A DNA stretch of 64,000 bases from Blastocatellia bacterium (GTDB lineage Bacteria; Acidobacteriota; Blastocatellia; Chloracidobacteriales; JADJPF01): contig JADJPF010000024.1 in NCBI GenBank assembly GCA_016713405.1, positions 1-64,000 of the forward strand, given 5' to 3'. A model generated the notes under the pieces. That model worked only from the letters and a program-made list of their open reading frames with translations. It had not been told where the DNA came from and ran no database searches. The stretch's first letter is position 1. Each line of letters starts with the position of its first letter. Positions 36,384 to 44,750 of this stretch are shown here, in pieces. Position numbers and translations under genes: made by a program.

Positions 36384-37303
36384 AAGGCAATCGCGTAGTC
36401 CTACAGCCAAAACATTTTATTAATGAACTTAAGAAAATTTTAGATCAAACTTTCCCTAAATCTATTGAAATAAGCAGTTTTGTAGCCAAGGATTTATGGC
36501 CCGTTGTTGGAGATGCTACTCAACTTTATCAAGTATTGCTTAATCTTTGTGTAAATGCTCGTGATGCTATGGTTCAGGGTGGACAATTATCTATTAGAGC
36601 AGAAAATATTTTTCTTGATGAAAATTATGTAAAAATGTACTTAGATGGTAAACCTGGGCAATATGTGCTAATTACTGTTAGTGATACAGGAATAGGTATT
36701 GCTAAAGACACTATAGATAAAATTTTTGATCCTTTTTTTACTACTAAAGAAGTAGGAAAAGGCACAGGGCTTGGTCTTTCAACTGTTGCTGTAATTGTAA
36801 AAAGTCATGAAGGATTTATTGAGGTTTATAGCGAATTAGGACGAGGAACAAAATTTAAGGTCTTTCTTCCTTCTGCTCCTCAAGTTTCTACTCCACATAC
36901 AGAAAGTAGAATTACTAGTTTAATGTTAGGAAAAGGTGAAACAGTTTTAGTTGTAGATGATGAGCTTTCCATCAGAGAAATTACTAGAGCAACACTAAAT
37001 AAATATGGATACTCACCTATGGTTGCTGGCGATGGCACAGAAGCATTAGCTATTTATGCAAAACATTCTGAGGAAATTTCAGTAATAATTATAGATATGA
37101 TGATGCCTTATTTAGATGGTATTGCTACTATTAGAGCATTACAGCGACTTAATCCATTAGTTAAAGTTATTGCTACTAGTGGCTTAAGTTCAGATGGTAA
37201 AGCAGGGGAAGCAATAGCTTGTGGTGCAAAAAGCTTTTTGCCCAAACCTTACACAGCAGAAAAATTATTAGAAATGCTAGCAGATGTTATTAATAAAAAT
37301 TAG
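36347..37303 (+). CDS. hybrid sensor histidine kinase, ATPase and receiver part (frameshifted)
   Basis: 318 residues continuing the kinase from 35190. The HATPase domain has the N box NLCVNARDAM, G1 DTGIGIA, F box FFTTKEVGKGTGLGLST. A C-terminal receiver domain begins at VLVVDDELSIREI and carries the phospho-acceptor Asp in IIIDMMMPYLDG and the Lys in FLPKPYT. The complete protein would be about 704 residues. The output partner of the receiver is not visible nearby. Confidence 0.85.
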   Translation: MVRQVVSFARGVEGNRVVLQPKHFINELKKILDQTFPKSIEISSFVAKDLWPVVGDATQLYQVLLNLCVNARDAMVQGGQLSIRAENIFLDENYVKMYLDGKPGQYVLITVSDTGIGIAKDTIDKIFDPFFTTKEVGKGTGLGLSTVAVIVKSHEGFIEVYSELGRGTKFKVFLPSAPQVSTPHTESRITSLMLGKGETVLVVDDELSIREITRATLNKYGYSPMVAGDGTEALAIYAKHSEEISVIIIDMMMPYLDGIATIRALQRLNPLVKVIATSGLSSDGKAGEAIACGAKSFLPKPYTAEKLLEMLADVINKN

Positions 37304-37328
37304 GTTTGTGATTTAAGGAGATATATTA

Positions 37329-38300
37329 GTGGAATATAGAGTAGTTACAGTTGCTGGAGGCTTAACCTCTGGTTTTGTTGATGCAATGGGAGAAAAAGCC
37401 AAGTTTAACCGTCCCAATGGCATTGCAATTAGCCGTCAAGGTTCAGTCTTTATTGCTGATTTTGGTAATAGTGCTATTCGTCGAGTTAGTGTTATTGGTG
37501 AAGTAACTACTATTGCTGGTGGTAAAGCAACAAAAACTTTTCAAGATGGTCTAGCTCCTCTAGCAGCATTTCTTAACCCTCGTGGGCTAGTTTTTGATAA
37601 TGATGGAAATCTTTATATTGCTGATTTTGGAAATAATTTAATTAGACAAATTGATGGCAACCTAGAAGTTACTACCTTAGCTGGTTCAGGTGCAAAATCC
37701 CAATCAGATGGTGCAGGTCGTGCTGCCTCGTTTGTTGAAGTGCGCGATGTTGCTTATCACTCAGGATATATTTTTGCTGTAGATCGCTATCAAGTTAGAC
37801 GTATTAGCCGTACAGGTAGCGTTGTAACCTGGGCCGGTGGCACTGAATCTGGCCTTTGGGATGGTGTTGGTGTCCAAGCAAGGTTTGGCACTCTTAGTGC
37901 TGTTGCTACCGATACTGTAGGCAATCTCTATGTAGTAGACGCTGATAATAGTGCTATAAGATATATTACTCAATTGCAAAAAGTTGGCACATTAGCTGGT
38001 GCTGATATTACTCCCGCAGATGGTAGTAACACATTTTTGCAACAACCTACATCAGTAGCACTAGATTCAATGGGTAATTGCTGGGTGACAGATGTTGGGG
38101 ACTACACAGTCAAAAAAATTACTCCTCAAGGAGTAATTACCCAAGTAGCAGGTTGTTTAACTCCAGGTCATGAGGATGGGCCAGCACTACAAGCAAAATT
38201 TCAACATCCGGCGGGAATTGCTCTTAGCCCAGATGGACGTATCTATGTTACTGACCTTGCTACACATTGTTTACGCTGTTTGATTCCTATAACTAGTTAA
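37329..38300 (+). CDS. NHL-repeat beta-propeller protein
   Basis: 323 residues from a GTG start with AAGGAGA ahead of it. Five to six NHL repeats are visible (for example FNRPNGIAISRQGSVFIAD, LNPRGLVFDNDGNLYIADFG, QHPAGIALSPDGRIYVTD), each followed by an IRxI strand and an AG/DG-rich turn. No signal peptide, so cytoplasmic. It sits 25 nt behind the hybrid kinase and may be co-transcribed with it. Such propellers bind proteins or small ligands; the ligand is unknown. Confidence 0.82.
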   Translation: MEYRVVTVAGGLTSGFVDAMGEKAKFNRPNGIAISRQGSVFIADFGNSAIRRVSVIGEVTTIAGGKATKTFQDGLAPLAAFLNPRGLVFDNDGNLYIADFGNNLIRQIDGNLEVTTLAGSGAKSQSDGAGRAASFVEVRDVAYHSGYIFAVDRYQVRRISRTGSVVTWAGGTESGLWDGVGVQARFGTLSAVATDTVGNLYVVDADNSAIRYITQLQKVGTLAGADITPADGSNTFLQQPTSVALDSMGNCWVTDVGDYTVKKITPQGVITQVAGCLTPGHEDGPALQAKFQHPAGIALSPDGRIYVTDLATHCLRCLIPITS

Positions 38301-38323
38301 TTTTATATGAGGTTAATTAACTT

Positions 38324-38638
38324 ATGACTTGGATTATGTATTTTTTAGGACAAGTTCCATTATTAGTTGTTTGGACAGTGGGAATTGCTTTAGCAATAAA
38401 AAACTGGGAACATTACCAAAAAGCATCCCTTTTAGCTTTACTTGGTTTTACTACTCTAATTTTAGAAACAATAGTTTTTTCTGTTGTTAATATGGTTTTG
38501 CCCCAGTTTTTAAATAGCGTATCAGCCTCAGAAATAGGGCTTTATTATTCTGCTATAGGTGCAGTTAGAACTTTGTTTGAAGCAGCATCCTTTGGCTTAC
38601 TTGTTGCAGCTATTTTTACTCAACGTTATAAAAAATAG
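38324..38638 (+). CDS. small membrane protein, three to four helices
   Basis: 104 residues, mostly hydrophobic: helices at about 4-22, 32-57 and 74-98. It follows the NHL gene by 23 nt in the same direction. No family is recognised and no motif is seen. The regular hydrophobic segments and absence of overlap support it being real. Confidence 0.55.
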   Translation: MTWIMYFLGQVPLLVVWTVGIALAIKNWEHYQKASLLALLGFTTLILETIVFSVVNMVLPQFLNSVSASEIGLYYSAIGAVRTLFEAASFGLLVAAIFTQRYKK

Positions 38639-38824
38639 TTGTTTATTAAAATTATCTTCTTTTTGCGGACTTGCTTTTAACTTAAATAGCTTGTCTAGAA
38701 GTTTTTTTATTTTCCTCTAAAATCTATCCAAAAAGTTAACAATAATTTTACAGTAGTAAATTGCAAAACTAGCTTAAGATAGAACCTAAGCTGGTTTCTA
38801 TAAACCTTTTAGAAAGGAATAGTT

Positions 38825-39445
38825 ATGTTTGGAAAAAAGAAAGAACGACAATTTGAAGAAATATTTCAAGAACATGTGGACACTTCTGCAAAATGTGCAG
38901 AAGAATTATTTCAGCTATTTAATAACTTCTCATTTGCTGCCCAGCATATTCAAAAAATAATTGAGCTAGAACATAATGCAGATAAACTTGTTGGAGAAAC
39001 TTACCGCCGCCTTGATAATACTTTTATCTCTCGCTATGACAAACCCGACGTTGAACGGTTAATTGCAGACCTGGACAATACGATCGACTATATGAAAAAG
39101 GTCGCTATCGATATACAAACTTATCGTATTCCTGCTGCTAGAAAAGAAGCTCCAACATTTGCAAGTATAATTGTTGAAATGCTTAAGTATCTACAAGAGG
39201 CTATAAAACATCTACCTAACTTAAATATGGAAAAAATGCAAACCTATGTTATTCATATTAAAGAGTTAGAAGAAAAAGCAGATGCCCTAGTCAACCAAGC
39301 AATACAAAACCTTTTTGATGAAGAAAATGACTATAAAACTATTATTAAATGGAAAGATATTTTTGAGAAATTAGAAACAATTACCGACCACGCAGAACAT
39401 GTTATTAACACCCTATCTTCAATCATTAGAAAAGAATCCTTATAA
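38825..39445 (+). CDS. DUF47 family (PhoU-like) phosphate transport regulator
   Basis: 206 residues, all helical, starting MFGKKKERQFEEIFQEHV with the family's E/DxxxD metal-binding helices (IELEHNADKLVGETYRRLD; LEEKADALVNQ; ITDHAEHVINTL). DUF47 proteins are PhoU relatives coupled to Pit phosphate transporters, and the Pit gene follows within 15 nt here, so the two work together. An AGAAAGGA ribosome binding site precedes the ATG. Confidence 0.88.
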   Translation: MFGKKKERQFEEIFQEHVDTSAKCAEELFQLFNNFSFAAQHIQKIIELEHNADKLVGETYRRLDNTFISRYDKPDVERLIADLDNTIDYMKKVAIDIQTYRIPAARKEAPTFASIIVEMLKYLQEAIKHLPNLNMEKMQTYVIHIKELEEKADALVNQAIQNLFDEENDYKTIIKWKDIFEKLETITDHAEHVINTLSSIIRKESL

Positions 39446-39459
39446 AATAGGTGATACAC

Positions 39460-40443
39460 ATGGACATATTACTTGTAATTGTTATCTTGTTAGTTCTTGC
39501 TTCTGAGTTTGTTAACGGTTGGACAGATGCCCCAAATGCTATTGCTACCGTAGTTGCAACTAGGGTAATTGCTCCGCGTAACGCTATTATTTTAGCTGTT
39601 GTATTAAATGTAATAGGAACTTTATCTGGTACTGCTGTAGCCGAAACCATAGGTAAAGGAATAGCAGACCCTTCAATAATCACACTTCCAACAATTGCAG
39701 CAGCATTACTTGGGATTGTTGTTTGGAGTACAATTGCAGGCCGTTTAGGATTACCAACTAGTGAATCACACGCGCTAGTAGCAGGTTTAACAGGTGCAGC
39801 ACTAGCCACAGCCGGCCCCGAAGCAGTTTTATGGAGTGGCTGGCAAAAAGTTTTAATTGGGCTAGTTTTTTCCTCTTTCGTCGGGTTTTTCCTAGCTTTT
39901 GGTATTGGTAAATTAATTAAATACTTTTTTGCTGAAACCAATCCTATTAAATCCAAAAAACTCTTTGACCGCCTACAAATATTTTCCGCTGCTCTAATGG
40001 CTTTTAATCATGGTATGAATGATGGACAAAAGTTTATAGGTGTATTTGTTATGGCACTAGTTATTGCTGGTAAATTGCCTACTTTTATGGTTCCTAGCTG
40101 GGTTGTTATTTTATGTGCTTTAGTGATGGGGCTTGGAACATCTGTTGGAGGACTCAAAATCATTGGTATGTTAGGCGAAAAGATGGCTCGTATTGAATCC
40201 TGGCAAGGTTTTGGTGCAGAACTAGCAGCATCAACTGCAATTTTAGGAGCTTCGGTTTCTGGCATACCTCTTAGCACAACCCACACAATTACAACTTCAA
40301 TTATGGGGGCTGCTGCTTCACGTCGAGTAACTTCAGTTAGATGGAATTACTCGACAGACATTATCTTAGCCTGGGTTTTAACTTTTCCAATTTGTGGCAC
40401 AATTGCCTTTTTAGCTAGTTTGTTGGCTAAGGCTCTTTTGTAG
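39460..40443 (+). CDS. inorganic phosphate transporter, Pit family
   Basis: About 327 residues from the ATG at 39460; the in-frame GTG at 39451 lies within the AGGTGAT that serves as its ribosome binding site, so 39460 is preferred. Multiple membrane helices and the two PiT signature repeats are present: FVNGWTDAPNAIATVVATR near the start and FNHGMNDGQKFIGVF in the second half. It imports phosphate (as metal-phosphate) using the proton or sodium gradient. Paired with the DUF47 regulator. Confidence 0.92.
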   Translation: MDILLVIVILLVLASEFVNGWTDAPNAIATVVATRVIAPRNAIILAVVLNVIGTLSGTAVAETIGKGIADPSIITLPTIAAALLGIVVWSTIAGRLGLPTSESHALVAGLTGAALATAGPEAVLWSGWQKVLIGLVFSSFVGFFLAFGIGKLIKYFFAETNPIKSKKLFDRLQIFSAALMAFNHGMNDGQKFIGVFVMALVIAGKLPTFMVPSWVVILCALVMGLGTSVGGLKIIGMLGEKMARIESWQGFGAELAASTAILGASVSGIPLSTTHTITTSIMGAAASRRVTSVRWNYSTDIILAWVLTFPICGTIAFLASLLAKALL

Positions 40444-40468
40444 GTTATAGTTTAGGTGTTTTAGGTTA

Positions 40469-41290
40469 CTAATAATTTATTTTGCAATCTTTTAGACTAA
40501 GAGAAATTTTTTCATAAAAAGATGGGCCGTGATAAACATTGCTGTACTGTGTAAAACCAACACCAACAACAAATTGTTTATTTACAACCCCATTATTTGA
40601 TCCCCAAGAAAGTAAGTATTGGTTGGTTGGACTAGTAATATTAGCCCCTGTTATATTACTAGGTAAAATAGTTTTTTCTTCTTTAACGTTCCAACACCAA
40701 GCAAGACAATTATCATTTTTTGTGCTTAATTCTTCGCTACGGCCAAAGTAAGAATTAAGTTTTAATGGTAATGAAAGCATTAAATATTCTTCTTCTAAAA
40801 CTCCTAAATCAGTAAAATTAAAGTTATTATTTTTGGCTCTGCGAATAATCTTATCTGTTAATGTATCTGTAATTAAGTAGTATTTTTTGCCATCCAAAAC
40901 AATTATTACTGATTTACCAGAGATATTACTATTAGAATTATTTACGTTACTAGTAATTACAGCAACTGAATCTAATGATAGATTGCTAAAATCATCATTT
41001 AACACAGCTACTTTAATATTTTCAAATTCATAGGTTTCTAATACTTCTAGTTTCCAAGTAATTGATTTTTCCTCTAAATTTTTAGAAACCAAATCATAAT
41101 TAATCATTTCATCTAGGTTTTCATAGTTTGGTTGATTATCCCATTTAATTTTTCCTTCATAAAGCCAATAATTACCTTTTTCTAAAGGAAAAGTTGTAAG
41201 TATGGATGTTTGAGTATTATTTGAAAAACTTATTGTGGTTACAGTGATTAGTAATAAAACAGTGATTAGCAAATATAAATATTGTTTCAT
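40469..41290 (-). CDS. secreted protein of unknown function
   Basis: 273 residues from the ATG at 41290, which is preceded by AGGAAG at the right spacing and begins a clear signal peptide (KQYLYLLITVLLLITVTTIS). A longer frame to 41374 would put the signal internally and is less likely. The mature part is Asn/Ser-rich with beta-type segments (FPLEKGNYWLYEGKIKW) like other extracytoplasmic domains of unknown function. It is convergent with the Pit gene. Confidence 0.55.
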   Translation of the reverse strand: MKQYLYLLITVLLLITVTTISFSNNTQTSILTTFPLEKGNYWLYEGKIKWDNQPNYENLDEMINYDLVSKNLEEKSITWKLEVLETYEFENIKVAVLNDDFSNLSLDSVAVITSNVNNSNSNISGKSVIIVLDGKKYYLITDTLTDKIIRRAKNNNFNFTDLGVLEEEYLMLSLPLKLNSYFGRSEELSTKNDNCLAWCWNVKEEKTILPSNITGANITSPTNQYLLSWGSNNGVVNKQFVVGVGFTQYSNVYHGPSFYEKISLSLKDCKINY

Positions 41291-41460
41291 ATATCTTCCT
41301 AAATAAATAATTGAATCTTGAAGCAGCTGAATTATGAATTTTTGGAAAAATATTTTTAACGAGACTAACCACACTTATGGATAATTCTATAAAAGGTTAT
41401 TACTGTTGGGGTTAATGTGGAAAACCACAACATATTTTAATCCCCCAAGCTAACAATTTT

Positions 41461-44400
41461 TTAATTAACAGGCTCTCCCATTAAAACAAATGCTGCCCAT
41501 TGAGATGGGCTTTTATATTTTTCTCTTAGTTTTAATAATGCTCTTCGATAACTTATTGCTATATCAGGAGTTTTTCTTAGCTGCTCATAAAAAGATTCTA
41601 TAAAAAGGGTAGAAATTTTGTTGTCCACTTGCCAAAGTGAAAGCAGGCTAGCAGAACAGTTATTTACTGCTAAACTATTGGCTAAAAAGAAAATCCCATC
41701 TCCAGTGCTAGAACTAAATCCAGATTGATTATTACTTAAAATTACTAGATCATTATTTTTAATACAATTATTTAGTTCTACTAGTGAAACTACACCATCA
41801 TGCACTATTGCACCTTGTTCATTAGTTTGAGGAGTTAGTAAGACAAAGCTTTTGAGAGGTTCTTTGTCATTTAAGTAACTATAAGCAATTAAATGTAGAA
41901 AATGTTTATTTTTTCCTTGTTCACATAAAGTATCTTTAACCGCTACAACACCTGTTAAAGCTGTTGCCTTAAAGTTTGTAGCTGCTTTTAATTCATCTTT
42001 AGCCTCACTTAAAACAGGTAATGCAACATTATTAATTGAATTTCCGGCAGGAATACCTAAAGCAACATTTTCTACTCTAACCACAAGATCGGGTTTGTTA
42101 CGTTGGCGTGCAGCCGTTGAGAGTGTGCTAATTGAAGGTGTTTGTAAAATAACAAAACGGTCAATTAAATTGGTTCCTTGAACATCTTTTAAGTCCATAA
42201 ATGGAAAAGTTGAAAGTTTACCAGATGCTACCACTAAGAGCTTGCTTTCTACTTCCATAGGCAGCGCGTTTGAAATATTTTCAGGCATAAGTAAAGCTCT
42301 TAGCTCGTCTGATAAAGTGGTTGGATTATCAATATTAATATTATTTACTGATTCTGCTAATGCAGCTTTAAATTTATCTATTCTTGGATTGTTAACTTCT
42401 GTAAGGCTTCGGTATTTGTCTAGCAGGGTATTTAATTGATTAATATCTATTTTATGATGATGTGCAACTATGGTTGAGTCGGGTTTTACTAGGAAAATTA
42501 GTAATCCGTTTTCTATAGGCAAATAATCCAAAATAGTAGCATTAAGTCGTTGTGCTGTTTGAAGAATTTCCACAAAGTCTACAGCAACAAAGGGTTTAAA
42601 AGTTTCTATATTTTGTTTAGATTGTTCGCTACTTAAATTTTTTGTTAACAAGTCACGGAATTGATAGGCTCTTATTCTTTCTGAGACTGTTAACGCAGCA
42701 GGAAATAATTGTTTAGCCACTAACATTTCTATATAAGTTTGATAAACTTGCAAAGGCTTTACTAAGCCAAAAAATGGCTCTGATTTTATATCAGGGAAAT
42801 TTTCAATAATATTAATTGCTGCTTCATAGTTTGTTTGTGCTGCTTTAGCATCATTTTGTTGATTTGCAATTTTAGCTAAACCATAAAGACATGTATAAAC
42901 TCCAACTTGATTTTTTAGCTCAGAAAAAATATTTTTTGCTTGATTATAAGCTTCTATGGCAGCAGTTAATTCATTACGTTTAATAGCGATAGCGGCTTGT
43001 AGTAAAAGTGTATTAACTTCACCTGCTTGGTCTTTACTTTCTCGCTTAAGGGATAAAACTTTTTCACAATGTTTTGCTGCCTGCTCATATTGTCCAGCAA
43101 CAAAAGAAACATTAGCTAAAGATTCAAATAAAACAGCTTGTCTAGCAGGAGAATTATTTTCTAGATTCATTGCTAAAGCTTGCTCTAAATATGGTAAAGC
43201 GCGAGCAGGTTGATTTAGACTAGTGTAACTATCTCCTAATCCTATTAATGCAGTATATTCGCTACGTCGGTCTTTTAACTCTCGAACAACCACTAAAGCT
43301 TGTTCATAACTACTAACAGAGTCTTGATATTTATCTTGAGGGCGATAACTAGCACCTAGCCCAAGCAATGCTAGTGCTTCACCCCGTCGGTCTTTGATTT
43401 GCCGACAAATCGCTAGCATTTGATCATAATGTTTGCTTGCTTCACTAAATAAACTTAAGTTTTTCTCACAGATAGCTAAAGCATTTAAGGTGTAAGCCTC
43501 ACCACGTAAGTCTTTTAGCTCGTTTCTAATAGCTATATTTTGCTTATAAAAAGGCAATGCTAAGTCATATTTTCCTAATAACCGGTAAGTATCAGCTACC
43601 GCAGCTAGTACAGTTCCTTCTAAATTACGCTCTTTATCCTCGCGGCTTGCTCTTAGTGCGACTTGGTAAGATAAAAAAGCTTCATCATAGTTTTCTAAAT
43701 TTCTTTGACAATCTGCTAGCCCAAATGATGAATAGCCAACACCAGAAAGGTTATTAGACTCTTTTGCTGCTGTTAATGATTTTTCATAGTAGGGAATAGC
43801 CTCCTTAAACTGTTTTGCAAGTCGATGAGATTGTCCAAGCCCAAACAAAGCAAAACCTATTGCTTTTTTATCTTGCAGTTCTTGATAAATAACTAAGGCT
43901 TGTTGATAGTAATTTTTTGACTCAACAAAATTGTCTATTGATAAATAAGCGTCTGCTATTGCTGATAAAGTTGTGGCCTCGCCAATGCGATTTTTTAATT
44001 CTCGTTGGATTTCTATAACTTGCTCAAAGTATTTTATTGCTCCGTCCGCATCTCCATCACGTAGTAGGCGATTACTAATTGCAAGGTAAGTTCTAACTAA
44101 TGAGTATTTATCTGCACTTTTTTCTGCAAGTATAAGTGCTAGTTCTGCCGCTTCAACGGCTTCTTTATCTGCTTCTAAAGTTGAGAGAATTATTAATCTA
44201 CCTGTATGTAGCTCACTTGCCCAAGCAGGGTTTTTAGTTTCTTTTAAGCATTTTTCATAATAAGCAAAATCTTCTCTTAATTTTTCTACACCTGTTTTAA
44301 CTGGAACTTCAATATTAGTAACTGTTAGACGATAGTTACCGCTTCGCATTTGCCAAACGGTTGTAGCTTCAATTGTATATTTTCCATTCATTGGTAACTT

Positions 44401-44709
44401 AATGGAAATACGAGCGTTATAACCTACTCCTCCATTATCATCTATTACCAAGACATTGCCATCAGGGGCAGTAAGTTTTAGTAAACTGTCAAAGTCTTCT
44501 GATGTCATTTCAATTATTACTTGTTGACCTACTTTACCGCTAAATTGCCAGGTTTCATAAGCAATATTATCAAGATTTACTGAGCTTTCACCTAAACGAC
44601 TTTCTAAAGTCTGACCAATGTTAATTGGCTTTTCTGCTGCTTTTATTAACATTGGAGAAATTAAAGCGATACCTATTAATTTAACTATTTTTTGAATTAT
44701 ACTTGACAT
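41461..44709 (-). CDS. PPC domain-TPR protein with degenerate CHAT domain
   Basis: 1082 residues. A signal-like N-terminus (IGIALISPMLIKAA) is followed by a PPC-type beta-sandwich (about 28-130: WQFSGKVGQQVIIEM, DSLLKLTAPDG, GKYTIEAT), at least ten TPR units (about 170-640), and a C-terminal CHAT-fold region (about 790-1080). Compared with the active CHAT protein at 25513-26319, the catalytic His (ATHAH) is replaced in LHLIAYSYL by Tyr, and the Cys of SACET is replaced in LSNNQSGF by Asn. The fold landmarks LLSLWQVDNKIS and WAAFVLMGEP remain. It is probably a non-proteolytic scaffold or regulator. GAGGTAAT sets the start. Confidence 0.75.
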   Translation of the reverse strand: MSSIIQKIVKLIGIALISPMLIKAAEKPINIGQTLESRLGESSVNLDNIAYETWQFSGKVGQQVIIEMTSEDFDSLLKLTAPDGNVLVIDDNGGVGYNARISIKLPMNGKYTIEATTVWQMRSGNYRLTVTNIEVPVKTGVEKLREDFAYYEKCLKETKNPAWASELHTGRLIILSTLEADKEAVEAAELALILAEKSADKYSLVRTYLAISNRLLRDGDADGAIKYFEQVIEIQRELKNRIGEATTLSAIADAYLSIDNFVESKNYYQQALVIYQELQDKKAIGFALFGLGQSHRLAKQFKEAIPYYEKSLTAAKESNNLSGVGYSSFGLADCQRNLENYDEAFLSYQVALRASREDKERNLEGTVLAAVADTYRLLGKYDLALPFYKQNIAIRNELKDLRGEAYTLNALAICEKNLSLFSEASKHYDQMLAICRQIKDRRGEALALLGLGASYRPQDKYQDSVSSYEQALVVVRELKDRRSEYTALIGLGDSYTSLNQPARALPYLEQALAMNLENNSPARQAVLFESLANVSFVAGQYEQAAKHCEKVLSLKRESKDQAGEVNTLLLQAAIAIKRNELTAAIEAYNQAKNIFSELKNQVGVYTCLYGLAKIANQQNDAKAAQTNYEAAINIIENFPDIKSEPFFGLVKPLQVYQTYIEMLVAKQLFPAALTVSERIRAYQFRDLLTKNLSSEQSKQNIETFKPFVAVDFVEILQTAQRLNATILDYLPIENGLLIFLVKPDSTIVAHHHKIDINQLNTLLDKYRSLTEVNNPRIDKFKAALAESVNNINIDNPTTLSDELRALLMPENISNALPMEVESKLLVVASGKLSTFPFMDLKDVQGTNLIDRFVILQTPSISTLSTAARQRNKPDLVVRVENVALGIPAGNSINNVALPVLSEAKDELKAATNFKATALTGVVAVKDTLCEQGKNKHFLHLIAYSYLNDKEPLKSFVLLTPQTNEQGAIVHDGVVSLVELNNCIKNNDLVILSNNQSGFSSSTGDGIFFLANSLAVNNCSASLLSLWQVDNKISTLFIESFYEQLRKTPDIAISYRRALLKLREKYKSPSQWAAFVLMGEPVN

Positions 44710-44750
44710 TATTACCTCAACAAATTACTAAATTATTTAATTATTATTTG

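Noticed and set aside
39426..39956. 176-residue open frame on the minus strand
   Set aside because: It is the antisense shadow of the well-conserved Pit transporter and overlaps it almost wholly; its composition (Pro/Ala/Thr-rich) is a frame artefact.
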